Shown piece by piece: positions 19,464 through 30,305 of a DNA stretch of 64,000 bases. Position numbers and translations under genes: made by a program. The DNA comes from CAVSJJ01 sp963771015 (GTDB lineage Bacteria; Actinomycetota; Actinomycetes; Actinomycetales; Dermatophilaceae), in assembly GCA_963771015.1 (NCBI GenBank), contig CAVYRN010000005.1:868001-932000 (forward strand), read 5' to 3'. The notes below the pieces were generated by a model. The model made no database searches. It saw nothing but the letters and a program-made list of their open reading frames with translations, and was not told the DNA's origin. Position 1 is the stretch's first letter, and each line of letters opens with the position of its first letter.

Positions 19464-19787
19464 CGCCCGGCTCCCGCCGCGGACCGGGGGCTGGGCAGTG
19501 GAAGGGGGTCGTGCTGCATGATGCTCAACGGCTTTCTCCGATGCTGTGGATCTGGCGGAGGGGTAGCGGCTCGGTACGACGGGTCGAGTGCCTCACCGGA
19601 CCACCCGGTCAGGGTGCGCCGCTGACGTGGCCAGCGAGGCTGTGGTGGCGTTCGTTGCGGCCTCGTTGAGGCCGATGAACACTGATCTTGGCAGGAAGTC
19701 ATGAAGGAGGTGTGCCACGGACGACGGTGACGCATGCCCGGGACGCTGGTAGAACTTAGGCAGGCACCCGGGGCGAGGAGACGTGAC
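19464..19787. other. intergenic region without a recognised gene
   Basis: 324 bp between the divergent RNase J and Rieske genes. Short frames on both strands look like noise. The minus-strand frame around 19620-19720 reads like a coherent protein piece (HLLHDFLPRSVFIGL, then NEAATNA) but has no partner. It ends with a good Shine-Dalgarno, GAGGAG at 19775, for the Rieske gene. Confidence 0.4.
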
Positions 19788-20168
19788 ATGCCAGGTCGAG
19801 TAAGGGTCGGTAGCGTGGCGGACCTCGCCGACGGGAAGCTGCACGCCGTGGATGCTGCGGGCACGTCAGTCGTGGTTGGTCTCTCCGGGGACTCGTTGTG
19901 CGCGGCGCGCAACCGCTGTCCGCACCTGGGCCTCTCCCTCACCACGGGGCCAGGTGGTCCGAGGTACGCCGACGGCCAGGTCGTCTGCCCGTGGCACAAC
20001 TCGCGCTTCGACCTCGCGTCGGGCGACAACCTCGACTGGACGCCCGGCTTCGCGGGCAAGCACATGCCGCGCTGGTCGCACAAGATGATCGCACTCGGCA
20101 GGAAGGCATCGCCGCTGACCACGTACGAGGTCGTGGTCGAGGGCGACGACGTCTACGTCGAGCTCTGA
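19788..20168 (+). CDS. Rieske (2Fe-2S) domain protein
   Basis: A 126-residue soluble Rieske protein. The two cluster loops are CPHLG (Cys-x-His) near residue 45 and CPWHNSRFD near 70, with the expected 17-20 residue spacing slightly extended. The ATG at 19788 is chosen because GAGGAG lies seven bases upstream; an in-frame ATG at 19734 has none. Stand-alone Rieske proteins pass electrons to oxygenases or similar enzymes. The next gene encodes a diiron acyl-ACP desaturase, which needs an electron donor, so this protein could serve it; that is inference. Confidence 0.9.
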   Translation: MPGRVRVGSVADLADGKLHAVDAAGTSVVVGLSGDSLCAARNRCPHLGLSLTTGPGGPRYADGQVVCPWHNSRFDLASGDNLDWTPGFAGKHMPRWSHKMIALGRKASPLTTYEVVVEGDDVYVEL

Positions 20169-20338
20169 CCGTCGCCTCAGCGCCGCTCCCCGCGACGGGG
20201 CCGTCCTCGCGGTCGGCATCGACTGACGAACCCGTGCGCCGGCCGACCCGGCCCTGCTCACCGCTCTGGATCGGTGGCCGCTGAGGGTGTAGGCAGGAGG
20301 TGGGCACGACCCGCGCGTTCGACACCGAGGAGGACCCC

Positions 20339-21274
20339 GTGGCCGCACTCGACAGCGCCCAGCTGCTCGCCGCACTCGAGCCGACAGCCGAGAAGAACCT
20401 CAACCGTCACCTCGCCGCCGCGCAGGAATGGATGCCACACGAGTACGTCCCGTGGTCGCTGGGCCGCGACTTCGCCGACCTGGGGGGCGAGGGGTGGTCG
20501 GCAGACCAGTCGCAGCTCTCGCCGATCGCCCGGACGGCGCTGGAGGTCAACCTCCTCACGGAGGACAACCTGCCGAGCTACCACCGGGAGATCGAGCGGG
20601 CCTTCGGGCGCGACAGCGCGTGGGGGACCTGGGTCAACCGCTGGACCGCCGAGGAGGGGCGACACGCGTTCTGCATCCGCGACTACCTGCTCGTCACTCG
20701 CGGCGTCGACCCCGACGAGCTCGAGCGGGCACGCATGGACACGATGCAGACCGGCTACGACTCGGGCGACAAGCCGCTGCTCAACCTCTGTGCCTACGCC
20801 TCGTTCCAAGAGCTGGCCACCCGTGTGTCCCACCGGAACACGGGCCGCTACACCGAGGAGCCGATCGCCGAGAAGCTGCTCACCCGGGTCGCGAAGGACG
20901 AGAACCTCCACATGATCTTCTACCGGAACATCGTCCAGGCCGCGCTGGAGCTGACACCGAGCCAGACGATGCGGGCGATCACCGACGAGGTCGTCACATT
21001 CCAGATGCCCGGCGCGATCATCCCCGGGTTCGGCCGCAAGGCCGTGCAGATGGCCATGGCCGGCATCTACGACCTGCGCATTCACCACGACGACATCGTG
21101 GCGCCGCTGCTGCACCAGTGGGGCGTCTGGGACCTCACGGGCCTCGACGACGAGGGCGAGCAGGCCCGCGAGGAGCTCGCCGCCGCCGTCGCCTCCCTCG
21201 ACGAGGAGGCCGCCCGGTTCGTCGCGCGCCGCGAGGAACGCGCGGCGAAGCTGGCGGCCCGCCAAGGGGCCTGA
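20339..21274 (+). CDS. acyl-ACP desaturase (diiron, ferritin-like)
   Basis: A 311-residue member of the stearoyl-ACP desaturase/DesA family. Diiron ligands are visible as LLTEDNLPSYH (Glu), RWTAEEGRHAFCI (Glu-x-x-His) and RVAKDENLHMIFYRN (Glu-x-x-His), the normal pattern of the fold. The enzyme would introduce a double bond in an ACP-bound fatty acid using O2 and reduced ferredoxin. The GTG at 20339 with GAGGAGG seven bases ahead is preferred over the GTG at 20300, which abuts its own Shine-Dalgarno. The Rieske gene upstream may supply electrons. Confidence 0.92.
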   Translation: MAALDSAQLLAALEPTAEKNLNRHLAAAQEWMPHEYVPWSLGRDFADLGGEGWSADQSQLSPIARTALEVNLLTEDNLPSYHREIERAFGRDSAWGTWVNRWTAEEGRHAFCIRDYLLVTRGVDPDELERARMDTMQTGYDSGDKPLLNLCAYASFQELATRVSHRNTGRYTEEPIAEKLLTRVAKDENLHMIFYRNIVQAALELTPSQTMRAITDEVVTFQMPGAIIPGFGRKAVQMAMAGIYDLRIHHDDIVAPLLHQWGVWDLTGLDDEGEQAREELAAAVASLDEEAARFVARREERAAKLAARQGA

Positions 21275-21375
21275 CGCCGCGGCCGGTCCCGCTCTGGGCA
21301 CCAGAGCACCACAACGACACTCAGCTGCTCTCCGACGGCGGGGTCCCGCCCGCGGCATACCCGGAAGGTCGCCAC

Positions 21376-21784
21376 GTGCGCATGAAGCTGGAGGTCGTGA
21401 TGCTTCCCGTCACCGACGTCGAGGCGAGCATCGCGTTCTATCGGGACAAGGTCGGATTCGTTCTCGATCACGACATCGGCCCGGGCAACGGGATGCGCGT
21501 CGTCCAGCTGACCCCCGTGGGGTCGACCTGCTCGATCGTGTTCGGCGAGGGGATGGGCGGACTGGCTGCACCGGGCTCGGTGCGCAACACCCCATCTCGT
21601 GGTGGACGACATCGAGGCGGTCCGCGACGAGGTGGTCGGCAACGGCGTCGACGTGAGCCCGGTCGCTGACCTGGGCGGCGTCAGGTACGCCTACTTCGAG
21701 GACCCCGACGGAAACACCTGGGCATTCCAGCAGATCGACTCCAGGACCCGACCCCCCGGCCATGCAGAGGACGAGTCCTCATAG
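21376..21784 (+). pseudogene. VOC/glyoxalase-family protein, frameshifted
   Basis: The N-terminal half (LEVVMLPVTDVEASIAFY, then RDKVGFVLDHD) is read up to GLAAPGSVRNT. The second half, VVDDIEAVRDEVVGNGVDV through RYAYFEDPDGNTWAFQQI, is in the next frame. Removing one C from the CCCC run at 21590-21593 restores a normal 130-residue vicinal-oxygen-chelate protein, so the break is a single-base insertion. The final metal Glu region (YFEDPDGN) is intact. It is either a recent pseudogene or a homopolymer sequencing error. It starts at GTG 21376 with GGAAGG seven bases upstream. Confidence 0.8.
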
Positions 21785-21881
21785 GCCCCCACGTACTCGA
21801 GCCCGTGGGTTCGCTCGGTGCGTCGAGCCACCAGTGGGAGGAGGCGAGGCCGGTCCTCGTCGCGGCATGCGACCGAGAATA

Positions 21882-21906
21882 TTCGGTAATACCTTGTTTT
21901 ATCGAA
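21882..21906. promoter_or_regulatory. AT-rich promoter with inverted repeat before tetR
   Basis: TTCGGTAA and TTATCGAA (one mismatch) are separated by 9 bases in an unusually AT-rich patch just before the tetR start at 21918. Placement suits an operator for the TetR-hemerythrin-SRPBCC operon. A second short palindrome, GAATATTC, overlaps its left edge. Confidence 0.5.
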
Positions 21907-21917
21907 TCGTCGGTGCC

Positions 21918-22613
21918 ATGCTCATCGACGTGGACCCGAGCGCAGCGAACGCGGCACCGGGGGGGTCTCAGATCCGGCCCCGGCGCTACGTCAGCGAGCT
22001 GCGGAGCCGCCAGGCGCAGCGGACACGGGCAGCTGTTCTCGAGGTGGCTCATCGGCTGTTCGTGGAGCGCGGCTGGGCGGCGACGGGCGTGCGGAACATC
22101 GCCGAGGAAGCCGGCATAACGGTGAAGACGATCTACGACACGTTCGGGTCGAAGGCAGAGCTGTTCAAGGCCGTCGTGGATGTTGCCGCGGCCGGCGACG
22201 ACGAGCCTGCGGCCGTCATGGAGCGCGAGAGGTTCGCGGCGCTGGCCGAGGGTGACCTCCCGCAGCGTGCCGCGGCCGGCGCGCGGCTGGCAGTCGAGGT
22301 CCACCGGCGCACGGTGGACCTGATGCGGGTGTGGCGCACGGCCGCCGACACCGACCCAACGCTGGCCGAGGCGTTGGCCATCGAGATGGAGCACCAGCGA
22401 CAGACCTTCGTCGCCGGGATAGCGCTCATTGCCGGCCACGACGTGGAGCGTCAGCACGCAGAGGGCCTGTGGGTGGTGATGAACGATCAGGGATACCAGC
22501 TGCTCGTCCGCCACGCCGGCTGGAGCGACGCGCAGTACGAGCAATGGCTGACCCACACCATCACCCGGCTACTCGACCCCGAGCAGCCGCCCCGAAAGGA
22601 GAGCAATGCGTAA
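21918..22613 (+). CDS. TetR-family transcriptional regulator
   Basis: A 231-residue regulator. The helix-turn-helix is AATGVRNIAEEAGITVKTIY then DTFGSKAELFKAV, preceded by the long helix RAAVLEVAHRLFVERG. The all-helical C-terminus is a ligand domain. It starts about 12 bp after an AT-rich inverted repeat and overlaps the hemerythrin gene by 8 bp, so it likely governs this three-gene operon. The ligand is unknown. Confidence 0.9.
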   Translation: MLIDVDPSAANAAPGGSQIRPRRYVSELRSRQAQRTRAAVLEVAHRLFVERGWAATGVRNIAEEAGITVKTIYDTFGSKAELFKAVVDVAAAGDDEPAAVMERERFAALAEGDLPQRAAAGARLAVEVHRRTVDLMRVWRTAADTDPTLAEALAIEMEHQRQTFVAGIALIAGHDVERQHAEGLWVVMNDQGYQLLVRHAGWSDAQYEQWLTHTITRLLDPEQPPRKESNA

Positions 22614-23334
22614 CGACGACACGACCGACAGCAGTCACGCCGCGCCGGACACCCGGACGATGGGCATCGTCCACTCCGCGCTACGGCGGGACCTCACCAG
22701 GGCGCGCCTGGTGCTCACCGACCATCAGCCGCTCAGCGACGAGCGGCGCCAGGCACTTGCCGACCACCTGGTGTGGATGATGGTGTTCCTCGACCGCCAC
22801 CACACCAGCGAGGACGAGGGGCTCTACCCGATGGTGCTGCGCAAGAACCCCGCGGCCCGGGATCTGCTCCAGGACATGGACGCCGACCATCAACGGATCC
22901 ATCCGGCGATGGAACGGGTCGCCGAGGCGGCAGGCGCGTTGCACGCCCCGTCCGCCACCGCACCGGCCGAGCTCCTCACCGCGATCGACGAGCTGGAATC
23001 CGTCCTCTACCCGCACCTGCGGCGCGAGGAGGAGGAGGCGATGCCCCTGGTGGCCGCCACCATCACCGCCGCGGACTGGCACACCTGGGACGAGAAGCAC
23101 AACATCAAGGGTCTGTCCTTCGGCGAGCTCGCCACGACCGGGCTGTGGACCCTCGACGGGCAGGACCCGGTCAGCCACGCGCTGATGAGCCAGGCCGTGC
23201 CCCGTCCCGTGCTGTTCGTCATCACCACGGTCTTCGGCCCGCGCTACCGCCGCAGGACCGCCCGCCTGTGGGGCGGCACCCGGGCAGCCGCTGTCGGCGC
23301 CCTGACCAAGGACATGGTGGAGGTCTCAGAATGA
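22606..23334 (+). CDS. hemerythrin domain-containing protein
   Basis: A 242-residue protein with an N-terminal HHE/hemerythrin four-helix bundle. Metal ligands are suggested by LVWMMVFLDRHHTSEDEGLY, then DMDADHQRIHPAM and VLYPHLRREEEEAMP. The C-terminal 80 residues (WDEKHNIKGLSFGELATTGL onward) form an extra helical part seen in actinobacterial members. Such proteins bind diiron and may sense or carry O2, NO or reactive species. It is translationally linked to tetR before it and SRPBCC after it (ATGA). Confidence 0.9.
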   Translation: MRNDDTTDSSHAAPDTRTMGIVHSALRRDLTRARLVLTDHQPLSDERRQALADHLVWMMVFLDRHHTSEDEGLYPMVLRKNPAARDLLQDMDADHQRIHPAMERVAEAAGALHAPSATAPAELLTAIDELESVLYPHLRREEEEAMPLVAATITAADWHTWDEKHNIKGLSFGELATTGLWTLDGQDPVSHALMSQAVPRPVLFVITTVFGPRYRRRTARLWGGTRAAAVGALTKDMVEVSE

Positions 23335-23810
23335 GCAGGGTCCAGCGAACAGGAACCGTGCAGGCCGACGTCGGCGCAACCCCAGCCCAGGTCTGGCAGG
23401 TGCTGACGGACGTCCCGCGCATCGGTGAGTGGTCACACGAGTGCCACACCGCGCAGTGGCTCGACGGCGCCCACCAGGCGGCCGTCGCTGCCCGCTTCCG
23501 CGGCACGAACAAGGCCCGCTTCGCCCGCTGGAGCCGACCGTGCACGATCAGCGTCCTCGACCCTGGGCGGCGCTTCACCTACCGCACCAACGGGGGCGTC
23601 ATGAGGGATGCCACCGAGTGGACCTTCACCCTCGAACCCACCGACGGCGGCTGCCGCATCACCCAGTCCTACAGGATCATCAGCCTGCCGCGAGCGGCCG
23701 AGTGGGCGATCTCGAAGATGCTTCCCGAGCACATCGACCGCTCCCAGGCGCTCCGCCAGGACCTCGAACGACTCGGCTCGGCTGCCGCGGCAGTGCCCGC
23801 CACTCCTTAG
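23331..23810 (+). CDS. SRPBCC-family protein
   Basis: A 159-residue START/Bet v1-like protein. It opens with the family pattern TVQADVGATPAQVWQVLTDV followed by RIGEWSHECHTAQW, and ends with the long helix MLPEHIDRSQALRQDLERL. These folds bind hydrophobic ligands in a cavity; no catalytic residues are evident. It overlaps the hemerythrin stop (ATGA) and closes the tetR-hemerythrin operon. Confidence 0.88.
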   Translation: MSRVQRTGTVQADVGATPAQVWQVLTDVPRIGEWSHECHTAQWLDGAHQAAVAARFRGTNKARFARWSRPCTISVLDPGRRFTYRTNGGVMRDATEWTFTLEPTDGGCRITQSYRIISLPRAAEWAISKMLPEHIDRSQALRQDLERLGSAAAAVPATP

Positions 23811-23893
23811 CCCTGCGGGCGGCGGACGGCCACGGGATGCGCTGTGCGACCGCGATCTGGGCCGGCCCACGGTGCGGAAACTACGATCGCCAG

Positions 23894-25546
<1,653 letters not shown>

Positions 25547-25612
25547 CCTCCAGCGCGGGAGCCGACCGCGCAGTCTCGGCGTCCCGACCCGTACCCGTCC
25601 GGGCAACGCGCG

Positions 25613-27766
25613 TCACTCCGCGGGCGGTCCTCCGGCGATCCCTGCGTCGGCTTGCAGCGCCTCGGTCAGCAGGGATATGAGTGCCTCGAGCTGCACGTCG
25701 GCGGAGGAGCCGACGTCCTCGTCGGAGCCGTCCAAGGCCCTGGCCGCGAGCCCCGCCTTGTCGTCGATGAGCTGAGCGAGTCTCGGGTCGATCGTCTGGG
25801 CGGCGATGATCCGCCAGGCGGTGACCGGCTCGGTCTGGCCGATCCGGTGCACCCGGTCGATGGCCTGCGACTGTTCCGCCGAGGTCCACGACAGCTCGGC
25901 CAGGACGACGTTCGAGGCGACCTGGAGGTTGAGCCCCACGCCCGCCGCGGTGAGGGAGCACACGACGACGGCGATCTCGGGGTCGGTGAGGAACGCCTCG
26001 ATGTTCGCTCGACGCACCTTCGGGGTCTGGTCCCCACGGATCGAGGCGTAGCCGACTCCCCGCTTGGCGAAGGTCTGCTCCGCCACGTCCATGACGTCGA
26101 TGTGCTTGGCGAAGAAGACCACCTTGCCGACGTTGCGGGCCAGCTGGGCGGCATAGTCGGCGGCGAGACCGGCCTTGGCCTGCCCGATCTTGCGCATCAC
26201 CGTGAAGACGTTGTCGCCGGTCTTGGCCGAGCCGGCGTTCTTCCGCTCCCACATAGCGACCCGGCGGACCACGTCGTGGTCTATGCCCTCGACCGGCGTG
26301 GCGACCTTGCGGGTGGCCAGCGCCGACTCGTAGCGCGCGACGAGTCGACGGGCCAGTTCCTGCTCCGCGGCCCGGATCGAGCGGCTGGCCGCGTCGTCGA
26401 GCTCAACCGGCAGGTCCGCGACGCGGCGGGCCGGGATGTCGGAGGCGACGTCGACCTTGCGCCGTCGGACGATGCCGAGGTCGATGACGCTGGTGCGCGC
26501 GGCCGCATAGAACCCGGGGTCGGCTGGAGTCAGGCCGGTCTCCTCGAGGGCCGCCATGAGGGCGTGCCGGGGCTTCTTGTCCTCGATCCAGCCGAGGAAC
26601 TGCCAGATGGCCTTGAAGTCCTCGATGTCGTTGATCAGCGGCGTGCCCGTGAGCGCCATGAGCAGCGGGTTGCCGCTGCGGGCCCGGATGCGCTCGGACA
26701 GCTCCAGGACATGCTGCGATCGCTGCGACGACTTGTTCTTGATGAAGTGCGCCTCGTCGACGACCATCCCGCGGAAACCGTGGCGCCCCAGCCAGCCCAC
26801 GTGGCGGTCGAGGATCTCGTAGTTGACGATGACGATATCGGCGAAGCCGTCGATGCTGTCGCCGTCGCCGTGGATGACCGTCGCTGCCCGGCGTGGGGTC
26901 CACAGCTCGGCCTCGTGCGCCCAGTTCGCTTTGACGACGTTCGGAACAACCACGAGGAGAGGGAAGGCGTCCGCGGCATCCGCGGCGAGCAGCGCCTGCG
27001 CGGTCTTGCCGAGGCCCGGCTCGTCCGCGAGCAGGAACGTCCGGTGGCCCGCCGCGGCTGCCGCCACCACCTGGGCCTGGTGGTGCATGAGCTCCAGCCC
27101 GCGGATGCCGTGGAACACGTTCGTCGGCTCGGGCAACGGCATGCAGGTGGCGTCTCCGCCGTACTCGAAGGCACGGAACAGGGGGGTCAGCAGCTCCCAG
27201 GCACCGAGCCGGTTGGTGGTCGGGCGAGGCGACGGCACCGCCGAGAAGTCCGGCGCCAGGAAAGGGTTAGCCAGCTGGCGGGCGATGACCGCCTGCGGGA
27301 CGACGCGACGCGACGCGGCCGGGTCGGCGGCCTCAGGCTCCCGCTCCTCCGCCGGCGCGGGCTCGCGACCGCCCGCCCGAAGCATGTCGTTCTTGAGGCT
27401 CACGGCCGAGGGCGACACGGCAGCGCCCTCTGCGAGTAGCTCCAGCAGCGAGGTGTCACGGACCGCCGTCTTGGCCAGGATCGTGGCGATGCCGTCGAGC
27501 CGCGTCAGCACGGCGGCCCGCTCGGCCTCGGGCATGGACGGGTCGCCCTTGACCCGGGCGCGTTCCTCCCGCACCAGGAGGGCGACAACCTGGTATGCCG
27601 TGCGGCCGCTCGGCCGGACCTTCCCGCGCTGCGCCGCGGCCTCGACCTGCCGGACGGTCTTGGCCAGGACGGGGAGGATGCCCTCGTCGTCCCCGGCGCG
27701 CGGACGTCGCCGGTCGCGCGGCGTGGTGCGCGGCGCGCCGGCACGGCGCGGAGCTCGCTGTGCCAA
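25613..27766 (-). CDS. SNF2-family DEAD/H helicase
   Basis: A 717-residue superfamily 2 ATPase of the SNF2/RapA type. Motif I is LLADEPGLGKTAQALL near residue 250, motif II VVDEAHFIKN, motif III LMALTGTPLIND. In the C-terminal RecA domain GVGLNLQVASNVVLAE and QAIDRVHRIGQTEPV are motifs V and VI. The N-terminal 200 residues (RQLANPFLAPDFSA and so on) are family-specific. The frame extends to 27823, but a TTG at 27766 has AGAAGGA six bases ahead and begins at a better position; this start is an inference. It is a DNA translocase, possibly for repair, transcription recycling or defence; no partner methylase or nuclease is adjacent. Confidence 0.92.
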   Translation of the reverse strand: MAQRAPRRAGAPRTTPRDRRRPRAGDDEGILPVLAKTVRQVEAAAQRGKVRPSGRTAYQVVALLVREERARVKGDPSMPEAERAAVLTRLDGIATILAKTAVRDTSLLELLAEGAAVSPSAVSLKNDMLRAGGREPAPAEEREPEAADPAASRRVVPQAVIARQLANPFLAPDFSAVPSPRPTTNRLGAWELLTPLFRAFEYGGDATCMPLPEPTNVFHGIRGLELMHHQAQVVAAAAAGHRTFLLADEPGLGKTAQALLAADAADAFPLLVVVPNVVKANWAHEAELWTPRRAATVIHGDGDSIDGFADIVIVNYEILDRHVGWLGRHGFRGMVVDEAHFIKNKSSQRSQHVLELSERIRARSGNPLLMALTGTPLINDIEDFKAIWQFLGWIEDKKPRHALMAALEETGLTPADPGFYAAARTSVIDLGIVRRRKVDVASDIPARRVADLPVELDDAASRSIRAAEQELARRLVARYESALATRKVATPVEGIDHDVVRRVAMWERKNAGSAKTGDNVFTVMRKIGQAKAGLAADYAAQLARNVGKVVFFAKHIDVMDVAEQTFAKRGVGYASIRGDQTPKVRRANIEAFLTDPEIAVVVCSLTAAGVGLNLQVASNVVLAELSWTSAEQSQAIDRVHRIGQTEPVTAWRIIAAQTIDPRLAQLIDDKAGLAARALDGSDEDVGSSADVQLEALISLLTEALQADAGIAGGPPAE

Positions 27767-28137
27767 GCGGTTCCTTCTACTGAGTCGGACACGGCGTGAA
27801 GCCGACGTCGGTGCCGGGTGCACCGTGCTGGTGGCGACGCGGGGTGCGGCGCCGGCAGCACGGCATACCGGACCAACGCGAACGCGCGCCAGGGACCAAG
27901 CCCTGGCCCCCGTGTCGCTGAAGCGTCCTCGTCAAACGACGGGACACAGGACAAGCGTACGGGGTCCATGACGACGACGGGTACCGGGTCGGGCGGTTCG
28001 TCCCTCGCGCATGACCGCAGCACGCAAACCTGAACCGCCCGGCCCGCGGCCTGTGCCGGGGAGGCGAACAGGGCGATGAACGGCCGCGGGAACGGGTGCG
28101 GTTGACGGCCACCGGAGCCGATGCTGGAGTGTGCGGC
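27767..28137. other. intergenic region without a recognised gene
   Basis: 371 bp between the divergent SNF2 helicase and the GNAT remnant. Only short, arginine/proline-rich frames are present. Two GGCATAC/GTATGCC 7-mers lie at or near its edge (27593 and 27860). No convincing promoter or repeat was seen. Confidence 0.4.
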
Positions 28138-28472
28138 ATGAGCGATGTGGGGCACCCGGTCACCATCGTCCGCACTGCGGTCTCGGCGGATCTGCCCGAG
28201 CTGCGGCGCATCTACCGATCCGCCTCCTTGTCGAACTCCGGTGACGCTCCCCTCGGTGGCATCGTCGTGGCGTAGCACAGCGACTCATCGAGGACGCCGT
28301 ACCGACCCTGCGTGAGTCCGGGCACCTGCGTTTGTGGGTGACGGGCAACCCCCACGCGTCCGCCTTCTACGCGGGCGTCGGGTTCGTGGGGAGTGAACGG
28401 GAGGACACCGAGCTCGGTGCGGGTCTGCGTCTCCACCTCGAGGTTGCCTCCCGCTGGTGGTCACGACCGTAG
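28138..28472 (+). pseudogene. GNAT acetyltransferase, internally deleted
   Basis: The first 45 codons (VTIVRTAVSADLPELRRIY, then RSASLSNSGDAPL) match the start of a GNAT protein and end at a TAG at 28274. From the same point a second frame reads VAQRLIEDAVPTLRESGHL, then RLWVTGNPHASAFYAGVGF, the normal GNAT C-terminus, ending at 28472. The central part, about 60-70 residues including most of the acetyl-CoA site, is missing, and the join is out of frame. This is a decayed gene caused by an internal deletion. Confidence 0.8.
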
Positions 28473-28484
28473 GTTCCTCGGGGG

Positions 28485-28742
28485 TCATGCGCCTTGGTTC
28501 CCGAGTCGGCGGAGGAAGGCGATGAGGTCGTCTCGGGTGGAGGTCCAGTCGAACGGCTCGGCGGCGTGGTTGTGCCGCTCTTCGAAGGCCAGGACTCGTT
28601 CGGCGAGGTGGTCCAGATCGCGGAAGTCGTCGGGGCTGAGGGCCTTGCGTTGCAGGATGGAGAAGTAGATCTCCACCGGGTCCAACCAGGACGCGTGCAG
28701 CGGCAGGTGGACCAGCGTCGCGGTCGGCCAGGCTGCGGTCAC
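28485..28742 (-). pseudogene. IS630-family transposase C-terminal remnant
   Basis: About 85 codons match the end of IS630-type DDE transposases: ATLVHLPLHASWLDPVEIYF, with the final catalytic Glu in PVEIYFS, then SILQRKALSPDDF and RVLAFEERHNHAA. The upstream part of the frame (to 29117) does not resemble the N-terminal or central transposase domain, no terminal inverted repeats were found, and the first two catalytic Asp regions are absent. A dead fragment beside another broken gene. Confidence 0.75.
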
Positions 28743-29176
28743 CCGGTCCACCCGGCGGGTGCGCCCGGGCCCCGGCGATCGGTCACGGTGTCGGCGGCGC
28801 AGTGCCTGGAGCTGGGGCGAGTTCGCCGTGACCACGCCGTCCTCGACGACCACGAACGGATCCTCGCTGACGATGACGAGGTCGCCGGTGCGCTTTCCCG
28901 GCTGGCCGTCCCGACAGAACGGGGAGTCCCCAGATCGGCGGTCCTCGACGGCCGCACGAGGTGCGCGGTCACCTCTTCGTGCACGGCCCCGCACCGGGGT
29001 CGCCCACCGGGCTGGATGACATGGCCGACGAAACCAGCGATCCTCTGGCATTCCGCCTCGCGATCGATGCTGTTGGTGTAGAGATGTCGGTGGAGCGCGT
29101 TGGCTGGCCAAGCCCACTCAGGGCCCCATGGAGCACACGGAACCCCGGCTGGCATCTGGTGTGATGGGGAGGAGCC
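28743..29176. other. scrambled region without a recognised gene
   Basis: 434 bp between the transposase remnant and the diguanylate cyclase. The minus-strand frame stays open to 29117 and includes LVIVSEDPFVVVEDGVV, which reads like protein but matches nothing I know. Probably further decayed mobile DNA. Confidence 0.4.
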
Positions 29177-30136
29177 GTGGACAAGCAGTTCTACCTGGAC
29201 TTGCTCGACCAGATTTCCGATGGCGTCTACTTCGTCAACCGGGACCGGCGGATCACGTACTGGAACGGCGGCGCGGAGCGGATCACCGGCTACGGCGCCG
29301 ACGAGGTGACGGGGCACAGCTGCTCGGAGGGGATCCTGCGCCACGTCAGCGACGCCGGTCGCCAGCTGTGCCTCAACGGGTGCCCGCTGGCCGAGGTGAT
29401 GAAGGACGGACAGCCCCGCGAGGCCCACGTCTTTCTGCACCACAAGGACGGAAACCGCGTCCCGGTCAACCTCCGCGGTCGAGCTCTTCGTGACCCCGCT
29501 GGGGAGATCATGGGCTCGGTGGAGGTCTTCTCCACCCGGGTGACCAATGCCTATTCCGACCAGCGCCGCGTCCGCGACGACGACTCGCTGGACCCCGTGA
29601 CCGGCCTCCCGCCGCGCCGCATCGGTGAGCTGTATCTGCAGACCCTGATGAGGGCTGTGAGCGAACAGGCCGACACGCTGGGTGTGCTGTACATCGACGC
29701 GGACCACTTCAAGGACGTCAATGACACGTTCGGTCACCAGATCGGCGACCGAGCACTCCGGATGGTCGGGCAGTCCTTGGCCAACGGGCTGCGAAGCGGG
29801 GACCTCCCGGTGCGCTGGGGAGGTGAGGAGTTCCTGGCCCTGATGCCCGGAACCGACCGGGCCGGCCTCCACGCCGCCGCCGAGCGGGTCCGCATGCTCT
29901 CGGAGAACTCCTGGATCCAAGAGGGCGACGCCCAGGTCCGAGTCACCGTCTCGGTCGGTGCCACCCTGGCGATACCGGCCGAGACGCCCGACGAGCTGAT
30001 CGATCGCGCCGACAGGCTCATGTACGCCAGCAAGCGGGCCGGGCGCAACCGCGTGACCACCGACGCGGGCGGGCTGACCAGCAAGGCAGACCGGCCCATC
30101 CTGGGCACCGCCGTCCCCTGGGAGACACCGGCCTGA
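29177..30136 (+). CDS. PAS-GGDEF diguanylate cyclase
   Basis: A 319-residue soluble sensor. Residues 5-125 form a PAS domain (ISDGVYFVNRDRRITYWNGG onward). It contains an unusual set of cysteines: HSCSEGILRH and QLCLNGCPL. Residues 135-300 form the cyclase domain with LYIDADHFKDVND and the active-site motif RWGGEEF. Five residues before GGEEF is Arg-Ser-Gly-Asp, a canonical RxxD inhibitory site, so c-di-GMP product inhibition is likely. It would convert two GTP to c-di-GMP under control of the PAS ligand. The GTG start at 29177 has GGGGAGGAG just ahead. It stands alone. Confidence 0.95.
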   Translation: MDKQFYLDLLDQISDGVYFVNRDRRITYWNGGAERITGYGADEVTGHSCSEGILRHVSDAGRQLCLNGCPLAEVMKDGQPREAHVFLHHKDGNRVPVNLRGRALRDPAGEIMGSVEVFSTRVTNAYSDQRRVRDDDSLDPVTGLPPRRIGELYLQTLMRAVSEQADTLGVLYIDADHFKDVNDTFGHQIGDRALRMVGQSLANGLRSGDLPVRWGGEEFLALMPGTDRAGLHAAAERVRMLSENSWIQEGDAQVRVTVSVGATLAIPAETPDELIDRADRLMYASKRAGRNRVTTDAGGLTSKADRPILGTAVPWETPA

Positions 30137-30305
30137 GTTCGGCTCAGGTCGTCGGTGTCCGGACTCCGAGCTCGAAGCCTGCGTTCGGACCGGAGCCGTG
30201 ACAGTTCCATGTCGTCTCGCTCGTGACGTACGGCAGTTCGTCGTTCGGCCTTGGTGGCCGCGCACGGGGCGATCGTGGATGAGACCGCGTCATCAAGGTG
30301 ACGAC

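Noticed and set aside
17640..19625. 661-residue plus-strand frame
   Set aside because: Antisense to RNase J, with no domain or start signal.
28739..30265. 508-residue minus-strand frame
   Set aside because: Antisense to the diguanylate cyclase; no coherent domain.
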